DNA of 18,512 nt from an uncultured Collinsella sp. (GCA_900548515.1 URKU01000033.1:1-18512); one strand, 5' to 3'. Shown: positions 1-7,503, numbered from the stretch's first letter. Notes: generated from the letters alone by a model not told the origin. Translations and numbers: made by a program.

Positions 1-518
1 AAGAACTTGGTGCAGCCTGCCTTGGCGAGCTCGGCGCGCGAAAGGTCGATGAGTGTGCGGCCGAGTCCCTTGCCCTGCCACTCGGGCACGATGATGATCA
101 GGTTGAGCTGGCCCTGGGCATACTCGTTGCCCGTGGCGGCAAAGCGGTCGGCCGTGGCCTTTTCACGACTGTCGCCAAAGAGCGAGCCCTCGAGCTTGGC
201 ATCGGCGGTCTTTGCCATCTCGGTTGCCTGGGCGAGCATCTCGTCGTAGCAGGGCTCCCACGTGGGATTGGTGCGCGGCTTGCCGTCCTCGAAGATGCCG
301 ATACAGCAGGCGGCGATAGTGCGGCCCTCGGCCTCGGCGACGAGTGCGATGGGGGAGCGTTGCAGCTGCATAGCGATGTTAAAGCGCGCGCAGAAATCGG
401 CGGCTTCGACGTCGCCGCGGTTGCGTAGTGTGTTGCACCACAGCTGGTTGTAAATGGCGGCGATGCCGGTCAAGTCATCGAGCGTGGCGGCGCGCAGAGT
501 TACGTTGTCAAGGCTCAT
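1..518 (-). CDS. GNAT-family N-acetyltransferase (3' end cut by window edge)
   Basis: Translating the minus strand from the ATG at 518-516 gives an open frame of 172 codons that runs off the left edge without a stop. An AAGGAG Shine-Dalgarno lies 5 bases upstream. The N-terminus (MSLDNVTLRAATLDDLTGIA) has the usual GNAT opening, a beta strand followed by a helix. Residues 144-155 (VPEWQGKGLGRT) match acetyl-CoA-binding motif A, Q/R-x-x-G-x-G/A, with Q148, G151 and G153. Family knowledge: such proteins move an acetyl group from acetyl-CoA to an amine, but the substrate cannot be read from sequence. The protein is probably cytoplasmic, with no signal peptide. It follows aroF on the same strand across a 455-base palindromic gap, so co-transcription is doubtful. 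Family assignment is good, function unknown. Confidence 0.8.
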   Translation of the reverse strand, partial: MSLDNVTLRAATLDDLTGIAAIYNQLWCNTLRNRGDVEAADFCARFNIAMQLQRSPIALVAEAEGRTIAACCIGIFEDGKPRTNPTWEPCYDEMLAQATEMAKTADAKLEGSLFGDSREKATADRFAATGNEYAQGQLNLIIIVPEWQGKGLGRTLIDLSRAELAKAGCTKF

Positions 519-665
519 GGAGGCTCCTTCCAGGTTGGGTCAGGCCATCTCTGAGTGTGACATGGACGCAGGATTGCCGTATCGACCATTCGGCAGACGA
601 CCCTCGATCCCTCGGGGACGGAGGGCCCTAAGAAGGAATGAGGGTGGATTTTCGGACACTTGCTC

Positions 666-737
666 AATGAGAGTGGATAATCTCCCACTTTCGCTCGAAA
701 AGCAGGCCACAAAAACGGGAGATTATCCACTCTCATT
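666..737. repeat. 21-bp perfect inverted repeat (REP-like)
   Basis: Bases 666-686 (AATGAGAGTGGATAATCTCC plus C) and 717-737 are perfect reverse complements, 21 of 21, separated by 30 bases. A degenerate third copy, AATGAGGGTGGAT, lies at about 648-660 in direct orientation. It sits in the non-coding gap between aroF and the GNAT gene. As RNA it would form a stable hairpin, but no T-tract follows on either strand, so a simple intrinsic terminator is not the best reading. A dispersed REP-type palindrome is the likelier explanation, inferred from arrangement only. Confidence 0.75.
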
Positions 738-739
738 CT

Positions 740-774
740 GGGTAGTCGTTTAAGAATGTCCCCAACGACTACCC
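740..774. repeat. 11-bp perfect inverted repeat beside the 21-bp one
   Basis: GGGTAGTCGTT (740-750) and AACGACTACCC (764-774) are perfect reverse complements around a 13-base loop. It begins 2 bases after the 21-bp inverted repeat ends, so the two probably belong to one composite element. The loop contains AATGTCCCC, echoed by GCGTCCCC at about 783-790. Confidence 0.65.
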
Positions 775-834
775 CAAAAGGAGCGTCCCCAAGTGCCAGC
801 TTTGGCAACGACGCTGGTAGAAAAACGTCAGCGA

Positions 835-933
835 AAACCCGCCAGAGCGAGCAAGGTGCCTTGAAACGAGGCGGCATCGATCTTTTGATCATGCCGCCGA
901 AGTTGAAAGGCAGATTGCCGCCCTGGCGGGTTT
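835..933. repeat. nested palindromes, possible structured element
   Basis: An outer pair AAACCCGCCAG (835-845) and CTGGCGGGTTT (923-933), 11 bp and perfect, encloses two inner hairpins. One is CAAGG-TG-CCTTG (852-863). The other spans 870-898, with arms GGCGGCAT and ATGCCGCC plus GATC/GATC around a TTTT loop and a single bulged C. Together they can fold into a multi-arm structure of about 99 bases. It lies downstream of the aroF stop codon, so read on the minus strand it may end aroF transcription, but it could equally be a repeat element. No coding frame here is convincing. Confidence 0.6.
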
Positions 934-946
934 GCAGCGTCGAGCC

Positions 947-974
947 GTTACGCGGTTTGGTAAAACCGCGTAAC
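947..974 (-). terminator. 12-bp hairpin at the aroF stop codon
   Basis: GTTACGCGGTTT (947-958) and AAACCGCGTAAC (963-974) form a perfect 12-bp stem with a 4-base loop. The stem touches the last base of the aroF TAG stop. On the minus strand no T-run follows (GGCTCG), so it is not a textbook intrinsic terminator. It may protect the 3' end of the aroF message or act with the palindromes further downstream. Confidence 0.5.
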
Positions 975-2005
975 TAAATACGTTCCGCGATTTCGTGGAT
1001 GAGGTAGTCGGTCTTTTCCCAGCCCAGGCACGGGTCGGTGATCGACTTGCCAAAGACGCCGCCGTCGACCGGCTGGTTGCCGTCTTCTAGGTAGGATTCG
1101 ATCATAAAGCCCTTGACCAGCTTGGAGATGGACTCGTTGCGGCGGCAGCTGTCGAGCACCTCCTTGCAAATGCGATACTGCTCCAGCGGACGCTTGCCCG
1201 AGTTGTCGTGGTTGCAGTCGATGACCGCTGCCGGATTGGCATAGCCGGCATGCTCGGTATAGCGTTCGGCCAGGCGTTCCAGGTGTTCGTAGTGGTAGTT
1301 GGGGTAGGTGCGCCCATCGAGACCGATGTAGCCACGCATAACGGCGTGTGCGAGCGGGTTGCCGTCGCACTCGACCTCCCAGTTGCGGAAGATGAAGCTC
1401 TGGTGCGCCTGGGCGGCGTAAATTGAGTTGAGCATAACGGTGGTAGAGCCGGCAGTGGGATTCTTCATGCCGACGGGTACCGAAATGCCGCTCGACACCA
1501 GACGGTGCTCCTGGTTCTCTACCGAGCGTGCGCCCACGGCGACATAGCTCAGCAGGTCAACGAGGTATTGGTAGTTGGACGGATAGAGCATCTCGTCGGC
1601 GGTGAAGAAGCCCGTTTCCTCAATAACGCGCAGGTGCATATGGCGGATGGCCTTGACGCCCTCGAGCAGGTCGTCGGGAGCCTCGGGGTTGGGGTTGTGC
1701 AGAAGACCCTTGTAACCGGTGCCCTTGGTGCGCGGCTTATTGGTGTAGACGCGCGGAATGATGATGAGCTTGTCCTTGACCTCTTCGGCGGTCTTGGCCA
1801 GTCGGTTCATATACTCGAGCACCGAATCCTCGCGGTCGGCAGAGCACGGGCCGATGATGAGCACCTTACGTGCGTCCTCGCCGGTAAAGACCTTGGCGAC
1901 CTCGGAGTCGAATGCCTGTTTCTTAGCGGTAAGCTCGGCGGAAAGCGGCATTTCCTCGCGGATCTCCATGGGGATCGGCAGCCTGCGTTTGAATTCCATG
2001 GCCAT
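974..2005 (-). CDS. aroF: 3-deoxy-7-phosphoheptulonate (DAHP) synthase, class I alpha
   Basis: Cytoplasmic enzyme joining phosphoenolpyruvate and erythrose 4-phosphate to DAHP, the entry step of the shikimate pathway. The 343-residue length is close to the E. coli AroF/G/H enzymes. Signature blocks are all present in order: GPCS at 52-55 with metal ligand C54, RVYTNKPRT at 85-93 (PEP site), GARSVENQEHR at 158-168, PVGMKN at 177-182, DCNH at 263-266, MIESYLEDGNQ at 301-311 and SITDPCLGW at 321-329. The ATG at 2005 has GAGGAGG about 5 bases upstream; a second ATG at 1999 is possible. It is transcribed alone from a clear promoter. Feedback control by an aromatic amino acid is expected for the family, but which amino acid cannot be judged here. 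Confidence 0.95.
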   Translation of the reverse strand: MAMEFKRRLPIPMEIREEMPLSAELTAKKQAFDSEVAKVFTGEDARKVLIIGPCSADREDSVLEYMNRLAKTAEEVKDKLIIIPRVYTNKPRTKGTGYKGLLHNPNPEAPDDLLEGVKAIRHMHLRVIEETGFFTADEMLYPSNYQYLVDLLSYVAVGARSVENQEHRLVSSGISVPVGMKNPTAGSTTVMLNSIYAAQAHQSFIFRNWEVECDGNPLAHAVMRGYIGLDGRTYPNYHYEHLERLAERYTEHAGYANPAAVIDCNHDNSGKRPLEQYRICKEVLDSCRRNESISKLVKGFMIESYLEDGNQPVDGGVFGKSITDPCLGWEKTDYLIHEIAERI

Positions 2006-2059
2006 AGGGGCCTCCTCAATCTATAGAAAGAGCAATAAGCGTATTGTCGAGTGTTCGGC

Positions 2060-2088
2060 ATTATCCGCTGTCGCACGCTAAAGTGCAA
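2060..2088 (-). promoter_or_regulatory. sigma-70-type promoter of aroF
   Basis: On the minus strand TTGCAC (2088-2083) and GATAAT (2065-2060) are separated by exactly 17 bases. Each matches the consensus at five of six positions. Transcription would start near 2053, leaving a leader of about 48 bases before the ATG at 2005. Confidence 0.7.
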
Positions 2089-2103
2089 GCCCTTGTCACC
2101 CCG

Positions 2104-2142
2104 AAACCTACCAAAAAGAGACAGGTTTATTTTGGCAGGTTT
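2104..2142. promoter_or_regulatory. inverted repeat upstream of aroF promoter, candidate operator
   Basis: AAACCTACCAAAA (2104-2116) and TTTTGGCAGGTTT (2130-2142) are reverse complements at 12 of 13 positions. A further AGGTTTAT lies in the spacer at 2124-2131, giving three AGGTTT half-sites. The block lies about 16 bases beyond the aroF -35 box, where an activator or aromatic amino acid-responsive regulator might bind. No regulator is identified. Confidence 0.4.
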
Positions 2143-2228
2143 TATCTGGGCAAACGTCGGCGAATGCCGGGAGGGAGCGGCGTCGCGCGGGACCCTAAGG
2201 CTATTGTCGGTTCCCCAGGAAACACCCT

Positions 2229-2459
2229 GTGGGCAAAAAATGCCAAATATGAGTACGGTTGCTAGCTTAGTAGCATATTGCCTTCGCAAAATAATAGACA
2301 TAACAGCAAAATATGTTCATTAACGCAAACACATATAAGTCCGCTATGGTGTTGTTTGATCAATTTAGGGACGCGTGTAAGCCGTGAAAACGGCATTTGG
2401 GGCTGTTTTGGCTGTTACTAAAAGGGTAACAGTACTCATATTTGCCATTTTTTGCCCAC
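2229..2459. mobile_element. candidate MITE-like element with 28-bp terminal inverted repeats
   Basis: Bases 2229-2256 and 2432-2459 are reverse complements at 27 of 28 positions. With a few mismatches the match extends about 4 bases on either side. The left arm begins GTGGGCAAAAAATGCC and the right arm ends CATTTTTTGCCCAC. The interior of about 175 bases is AT-richer than the flanks and encodes no recognisable protein. It holds two small hairpins: GCCGT-GAAA-ACGGC (2381-2394) and CTGTTAC/GTAACAG (2412-2432). No target-site duplication was seen. Together with 2143-2228 and 2460-2521, where nothing else was found, this accounts for the gap between aroF and the ABC operon. A long regulatory hairpin is the alternative. 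Confidence 0.5.
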
Positions 2460-2521
2460 GGGGCCTCGAAGGGGCTGTCAATCAGGTCCCAGGGGAGGCG
2501 GTTTGAGGGCCGCAGAGCAAA

Positions 2522-2553
2522 AACGGGGGCGCAGGTTGTCCTGCGCCCCCGTT
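2522..2553 (-). terminator. intrinsic terminator of the marR-ABC operon
   Basis: AACGGGGGCGCAGG (2522-2535) and CCTGCGCCCCCGTT (2540-2553) form a perfect 14-bp GC-rich stem with a TTGT loop. Read on the minus strand the stem runs into GTTTTTGC, a T-tract of five. It lies 31 bases past the stop codon of the second ABC gene. Confidence 0.85.
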
Positions 2554-2584
2554 CTCGGGCGTTATTCGTTCCTTGCGACAGAAT

Positions 2585-4441
2585 TTACGCCGCCTCGTCG
2601 AATTGCGAGTTGTACAGGTCGGCGTAGAAGCCTCCTTGGGCGAGCAGCTCGTCGTGTGTGCCCTTCTCGACGATGTCGCCGTCGCGGATCACCAAGATTA
2701 CGTCAGCGTTGCGGATCGTGGACAGGCGGTGCGCGATAACAAAGCTGGTACGGCCCTGCATCAGCGCATCCATGGCGCGCTGGATGAGCTCCTCGGTGCG
2801 GGTATCGACGTTGGAGGTCGCCTCGTCCAGAATCAGCGCCGGGCGGTCGGCCAAAATGGCACGGGCGATGGTCACGAGCTGGCGCTGACCCTGCGACAGG
2901 TTAGTGCCCTCCTCGTTGATCATAAAGTCGTAGCCGCCGGCGAGCGTATGGATAAAGTGATCGCAGCGTGCGGCGCGTGCAGCAGCCTCGACCTCGGCAT
3001 CGCTTGCATCGGGGCGTCCGTAGCGGATGTTCTCGCGGATGGTGCCGTTAAACAGCCAGGTATCCTGCAGCACCATGGCAAACTCGCCGCGAAGTGCCGC
3101 GCGGTTCCAGTCACGTACGTCGATGCCCTCGACGCGTAGCGAACCGCCGTCCACATCGTAGAAGCGCTGCAGCAGCTTGATGAGCGTGGTCTTGCCGGCG
3201 CCGGTGGGGCCGACGATGGCGATGGTCTGGCCGGGCTGCGCCTCGCAGCTAAAGTCGTGGATGATGGTCTTGTCGGGCGTATAGCCAAACTTCACATGGT
3301 CAAACTCCACGTGGCCGGGGCGCTTCTCAGGGATCTGCGCGTCGGCCTTCTGCTCCTCCTCGGGTGCGGCCAAAAACTCAAACACACGCTCGGTGGCAGC
3401 TGCCATCGACTGCATCGTGTTGCTCACGTTGCCCAGCTGCTGCACGGGTTGCGTAAAGTTGCGCACGTACTGGATAAAGCTCTGGATGTCGCCGGGCGTG
3501 GCATTGCCGGTCAGCGCGAGCTGCGCGCCCACCACGACAACGCCCACGTAACCCATGTTGCCCACCAGGCTCATAAGCGGCATCATCAGGCCCGACAGGA
3601 ACTGCGAACGCCAGCCACTAATAAACAGGCGGTCGTTTTGACGGTCGAACTCCTCGATTGAGGCCTCGGCGCGGTCGAACACCTGAATGACGTTTTGACC
3701 GGCAAAGTCCTCCTCGATAATGCCGTTGACGGCGCCCAGGACCTGCTGCTGCTCGCGGAAGTACGGCTGCGAGAAGTGAATCATCACCATCAAGATAATT
3801 GCGGCTGCCGGCAGCGTGAGCACGGTGACGCCGGTGAGCGGCAGGCTGATCGACAGCATCATGACGAGCACGCCGATAATCTGCGTGACGGACGTAATAA
3901 GCTGCGTCACGCTCTGGTTGAGCGACTGGCCGAGTGTATCGACGTCGTTGGTGATGCGGCTGAGCACATCGCCCTTGCTGTGACCGTTGAAGTAGCTCAT
4001 CGGCACGACGGCAATCTTGGCGGCGATTTCCTTGCGCATGCGGTAGCAGATCTTTTGCGTGACGCCGGTCATGAGCCAGCCCTGGACCAGGCTGCAGACA
4101 GAGCTCGCCAGATACAGGCAGAGCAAAAAGCCGAGCGTCTTGGCGATCCAGTCAAAGTCGACATCGCCGGTACCGTTGACCTTGGCGACCAGGCCTTCGA
4201 ACAGCTTGGTCGTAACCTGGCCGAGCACCTTGGGTCCCACAATGTTAAAGATGACCGAGCACACGGCAAAGGCGACGGCGGCAAACACGGCAATCTTGTG
4301 CTGGCCGATATAGCCGAGCAGCTGCCTCATGGTGCCCTTAAAGTCCTTGGCCTTTTCGCCGCGACGCATGCCGCCCGTGCGGCCCATGGGACCACGCTGG
4401 CGGGTGGGCTTGGGAATCTGAGTCTTGGTCTCGTCTGCCAT
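2585..4441 (-). CDS. heterodimeric ABC exporter subunit B (consensus-site NBD, TM288-like)
   Basis: A 618-residue half-transporter with an N-terminal type I exporter membrane domain (about 45-350, six expected helices) and a C-terminal ATPase domain. Visible motifs: Walker A GPTGAGKT 411-418, Q-loop Q459, signature LSQGQ 515-519, Walker B LILDE 536-540 with catalytic E540, and switch H571 (IAHRLS). It therefore supplies an intact Walker B and switch. The altered LSQGQ signature, as in TM288 of Thermotoga, would pair with the partner's degenerate site. The first 35 residues are basic, with repeated RG and KPT, and probably cytosolic. Its start overlaps the partner's stop by one base (TAATG), which implies translational coupling. 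Likely exports drugs, lipids or peptides from the cytoplasmic membrane; the substrate is unknown. Confidence 0.93.
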   Translation of the reverse strand: MADETKTQIPKPTRQRGPMGRTGGMRRGEKAKDFKGTMRQLLGYIGQHKIAVFAAVAFAVCSVIFNIVGPKVLGQVTTKLFEGLVAKVNGTGDVDFDWIAKTLGFLLCLYLASSVCSLVQGWLMTGVTQKICYRMRKEIAAKIAVVPMSYFNGHSKGDVLSRITNDVDTLGQSLNQSVTQLITSVTQIIGVLVMMLSISLPLTGVTVLTLPAAAIILMVMIHFSQPYFREQQQVLGAVNGIIEEDFAGQNVIQVFDRAEASIEEFDRQNDRLFISGWRSQFLSGLMMPLMSLVGNMGYVGVVVVGAQLALTGNATPGDIQSFIQYVRNFTQPVQQLGNVSNTMQSMAAATERVFEFLAAPEEEQKADAQIPEKRPGHVEFDHVKFGYTPDKTIIHDFSCEAQPGQTIAIVGPTGAGKTTLIKLLQRFYDVDGGSLRVEGIDVRDWNRAALRGEFAMVLQDTWLFNGTIRENIRYGRPDASDAEVEAAARAARCDHFIHTLAGGYDFMINEEGTNLSQGQRQLVTIARAILADRPALILDEATSNVDTRTEELIQRAMDALMQGRTSFVIAHRLSTIRNADVILVIRDGDIVEKGTHDELLAQGGFYADLYNSQFDEAA

Positions 4442-6807
4442 TAGCGCTCGCCTCCTTCCATGACGGCTGCAATTTCTTCTTGGGTAAGCCCCAGCTCCTC
4501 GGCGGAAAGCTGCGACTGTGCGATCTCCAGATACGCCGGGCAGCTGCGCAGCAGCTCCTCGTGCGTGCCGGTGCCCACTACGTGGCCGTCGTCGAGCACG
4601 ATGATCTGGTCGGCGTGCATGATGGTCGCGATGCGCTGGGCCACGACCACGAGCGCGGCGTCGGTAACGTTTTTGGCCAGCTCCTCGCGCAGGCGCGCGT
4701 CGGTCTTGTAGTCGAGCGCGCTAAACGAATCGTCGAACACCACGACCTCGGGCTTCTTGGCCAGGGCGCGGGCGATGGCCAGACGCTGGCGCTGACCGCC
4801 CGAAACATTGGAGCCACCCTGGCTGACGGGGGAGTCGTAGCCGTCCTCGCGCTCGGCGATAAAGTCCTCCGCCTGGGCGACGCGTGCTGCCTGGCGCATA
4901 TCCTCGTCACTCACCATGTCGCCGGCAAACTTGAGGTTGCTCTCGACGGTACCCGAGAATAGACGACCCTGCTGCGGAATATAGCCGATGCGGCGGCGCA
5001 GCTCGGAAAGTGTCATGTCACGCACATCGATGCCGTCGAGCGAAATGCTGCCGCCCGTGACGTCGTACAGGCGCGGAATCAGCTGCACGAGCGTGGACTT
5101 GCCCGAGCCCGTGGAGCCAATAATGCCGAGCATCTGACCGGCATGCGTGGTGAAGTTCACGCCGCTGATGACGTCGGCGCGGGCATCGGGATACTGGAAG
5201 CTCACGTCGCGGAAGGTGAGCTCGCCGCGCGGCGCGCTGGCCGCGGGCAGTTTGGGCGAGACGGGGTCGTTGATGCTGGTGGGGCAAGTGATGACCTCTT
5301 CCACGCGCTCGGCTGCGACCTCGGCACGGGGCAGGATAACCGAAACCATGGTGAGGATCATAAACGCCATGACGATCTGCATGGTGTAGGAGATAAACGC
5401 CATCATGTTGCCGACCTGCATCACGCCGTCGGACACGCCCTGCGCGCCAAACCAGACGATAAGCACGGTGATGCAGTTCATGACGAGCATCATGAGCGGC
5501 ATCATAAAGCTCATGGCGCGGTTGGTGTAGAGCTGCGTGGTCATCAGGTCGAGCGAAGCCTTGTCAAAACGCTCGAGCTCATGTTCCTCGCGGTTGAACG
5601 AGCGGATGGGCATAAGGCCGTCGAGCAGCTCGCGGGCGGTAAGGTTCACGCGGTCCACAAAGCTCTGCATCTTTTTGAACTTTGGCATGGTGAGGCCCAT
5701 GAGCACGCCGACGACGGCCGAGACCGCGATGATGGCCACGGCGATGGTCCACTCCAGGCCGGTGTGGTTGGCCAGGACGCGCATGACGGCGACGATGCCC
5801 ATGACGGGGGCCATCAGGCACATGCGGATAAACAGGGTTGCGGCCATCTGGATCTGCTGAATGTCGTTGGTGCAGCGGGTGATGAGCGAGGCCTGGCTAA
5901 ACTTGCCCACCTCGGCCGGCGAGAAGTGCATAACCTTGTTGAAGGTCTCGCGGCGCAGGTCGCGGGCGATGGAGCAGGCGGTGCGCGACGCCACGGCACC
6001 GGTCAGAATGGTGGCGACGAGCGACACCAGGCACAGCCCAAACATCGTGGTCGCCATGTGGCTCAGGTAGGCGTTCTGCACGTCGGCGGGGTCGATGCCC
6101 TGTGCCTTGTACTCGTCCTGTACATAGCTCACGGCGCGCTGGGTGACGATGGAGCCCGACATGGAGCCCATTTTGTCCGCCATTTGGTTGGCGCCCTCGA
6201 CGAGCTTGCTTTGGTCTACCAGACCGCCCTCGACACCCAGGCGCAGGCTCTTCATGGTGATCTTACCGCCGTCGGCATCAATCTGCTTTTGCATGTTCTG
6301 CGCCGCTGCGGCCTTCTGCTGCATCTCGGCGAGCTGCTCGGGCGTCATCGCTGCCATTTGCTCGGGGGTGGGCATGGCCTGGGCAGCGTTGTTGTCTTTC
6401 TCGCTGGACGAGCCCATCATGTCGCCCATGGAGTCGGCGTCAATGCCCTGGTCGAGCGAAAGGACGACAGTCTCGGGCAGGCTCATAATGTCGGCAATCT
6501 TGCCTCCATCGGCACGCTCTTCCTCGGTACCCTTATACGTTCGAATGCCATTTTTGTCAGCCTTGCTAAACACGGCCTCCACAGCTTTGGCGTCCTTGGT
6601 GCTCATAAAGAGTTCAAGGTCGTCGAGCGATTCGGCGCGGATGGTGTCGGGTACGGGCGAGGCGATGCCGCCTTGCTGCACGCCCACGTCGACGATGTCG
6701 CTCATATAGGTAGGCAGTGCCAGATCGGCGTTGCAGCTGATTACGATAAGCACGATAGCTGCGAACAGTGCCAGGATATGCTTTTTAAAGAGCTTGAGAA
6801 TCCTCAC
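4441..6807 (-). CDS. heterodimeric ABC exporter subunit A (degenerate-site NBD, TM287-like) with large extracytoplasmic insert
   Basis: A 788-residue half-transporter, far longer than the usual 570-620. The extra length is a segment of about 195 residues (about 50-245) between the first and second membrane helices, predicted outside the cell. Residues 141-175 of it are rich in Met, Gln and Ala (PTPEQMAAMTPEQLAEMQQ). The ATPase domain has Walker A GSTGSGKST 564-572, signature VSGGQ 668-672, Walker B VVVFDD with D693 in place of the catalytic Glu, and Q724 in place of the switch His (AQRIAT). This is the degenerate-site partner of a heterodimer. It starts at a GTG overlapping the marR stop by four bases (GTGA) and is followed by the second subunit. 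The substrate is unknown. Confidence 0.92.
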   Translation of the reverse strand: MRILKLFKKHILALFAAIVLIVISCNADLALPTYMSDIVDVGVQQGGIASPVPDTIRAESLDDLELFMSTKDAKAVEAVFSKADKNGIRTYKGTEEERADGGKIADIMSLPETVVLSLDQGIDADSMGDMMGSSSEKDNNAAQAMPTPEQMAAMTPEQLAEMQQKAAAAQNMQKQIDADGGKITMKSLRLGVEGGLVDQSKLVEGANQMADKMGSMSGSIVTQRAVSYVQDEYKAQGIDPADVQNAYLSHMATTMFGLCLVSLVATILTGAVASRTACSIARDLRRETFNKVMHFSPAEVGKFSQASLITRCTNDIQQIQMAATLFIRMCLMAPVMGIVAVMRVLANHTGLEWTIAVAIIAVSAVVGVLMGLTMPKFKKMQSFVDRVNLTARELLDGLMPIRSFNREEHELERFDKASLDLMTTQLYTNRAMSFMMPLMMLVMNCITVLIVWFGAQGVSDGVMQVGNMMAFISYTMQIVMAFMILTMVSVILPRAEVAAERVEEVITCPTSINDPVSPKLPAASAPRGELTFRDVSFQYPDARADVISGVNFTTHAGQMLGIIGSTGSGKSTLVQLIPRLYDVTGGSISLDGIDVRDMTLSELRRRIGYIPQQGRLFSGTVESNLKFAGDMVSDEDMRQAARVAQAEDFIAEREDGYDSPVSQGGSNVSGGQRQRLAIARALAKKPEVVVFDDSFSALDYKTDARLREELAKNVTDAALVVVAQRIATIMHADQIIVLDDGHVVGTGTHEELLRSCPAYLEIAQSQLSAEELGLTQEEIAAVMEGGER

Positions 6808-7253
6808 TCGGCATCTCTCCTTTCTTGATTGCGGTCGATAATTTCGTTGGCACGCCTAAGAAGGCGCACCATCTCTTGGGTATCTGTTTCGCCGAGCTGC
6901 TCGAGGAAAGCCGCGGTGCGGGCCTCGAATTCCCGACGTTTGATTTCGAGATCCTGGAATCCCTTGTCGGTCACTATGACGTGTACGCGACGACGGTCAG
7001 TCTTTGAGTGCTCGCGCTCGACCCAGCCCTTGGCCTCGAGGGCGCGCAGAATATTGGCGATGCGGGCGCTCGAGACCCAGGCGCGATCAGCGAGTTCGCT
7101 CGGCGTGAGCGAACCGCCGGCGAGTATGAGGGCGCGCATGACGGCCATCTCGCCGCCGAGGGCTTTGTCCGCAAAACGCGAAATGCGCTGATGCATGCTG
7201 CCGAACTCGGTAAGGAGCTGACGCCCAAGTTCACGGAAATCGGTATCTTCCAC
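6804..7253 (-). CDS. MarR-family transcriptional regulator
   Basis: A 149-residue winged-helix protein. The DNA-recognition region is TPSELADRAWVSSARIANIL (about 50-69), followed by the wing EREHSKTDRRRVHVIVTDKG (about 79-98), whose DRR is typical of MarR proteins. Flanking helices would form the dimer interface. The chosen start is a GTG at 7253-7251, with AGGGG six bases upstream; no ATG gives a better fit. The gene is first in an operon with the two exporter genes and overlaps the next by four bases. It probably represses its own operon and lets go when a ligand binds, as is common for MarR-linked exporters. A long inverted repeat covers its start codon. Confidence 0.9.
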   Translation of the reverse strand: MEDTDFRELGRQLLTEFGSMHQRISRFADKALGGEMAVMRALILAGGSLTPSELADRAWVSSARIANILRALEAKGWVEREHSKTDRRRVHVIVTDKGFQDLEIKRREFEARTAAFLEQLGETDTQEMVRLLRRANEIIDRNQERRDAE

Positions 7254-7293
7254 CGAAAACCCCTAACACTAGAAACTATTTTCGGTGAAAGAT
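7245..7293 (-). promoter_or_regulatory. inverted repeat over the marR start: operator or RNA hairpin
   Basis: ATCTTCCACCGAAAA (7245-7259) and TTTTCGGTGAAAGAT (7279-7293) are reverse complements at 14 of 15 positions, with nine contiguous perfect pairs. The downstream arm includes the GTG start codon (7253-7251), and the 19-base loop carries the AGGGG Shine-Dalgarno. The site may be an operator bound by the MarR protein, or an mRNA hairpin that limits translation. Further upstream on the minus strand, TATATT (7332-7327) is a possible -10 box with no strong -35. Confidence 0.55.
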
Positions 7294-7503
7294 GATACCC
7301 GCATATTCGGGCCTCATGCAGTGGGCAATATAAAGAGCGCATAAAGAGTTAAAAAATTCAATTGCTGAAGCGTTTCAAAGAACTATTATGCCCGCGGTTA
7401 GGCGAGGGGTTGTCACCACCATGACGACTGGGACTCATTTATCGCCACGTGCGATGCTCCAACTTCCCGCAAGGAGACACCTTATATAAAGGGGGATGGA
7501 GTC

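Noticed and set aside
515..892. A 125-codon minus-strand frame through the palindromes (with RVDNLP- and GDYPLS-like peptides)
   Set aside because: It runs through inverted repeats, overlaps the GNAT start region and has no family resemblance; the repeated peptides simply translate the repeats.
640..980. CRISPR array
   Set aside because: The repeats are inverted pairs of different sequences, without regular direct repeats and spacers.
2345..2440. Short minus-strand frame beginning ATGAGTACTGTTACC in the right arm of the MITE-like element
   Set aside because: About 24 codons, no Shine-Dalgarno, and it mostly translates the inverted repeat and inner hairpins.
5143..6828. A 561-codon plus-strand open frame opposite exporter subunit A
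   Set aside because: His/Gly/Asp/Val-rich composition typical of the antisense of a GC-rich gene; the minus-strand frame has clear ABC motifs.
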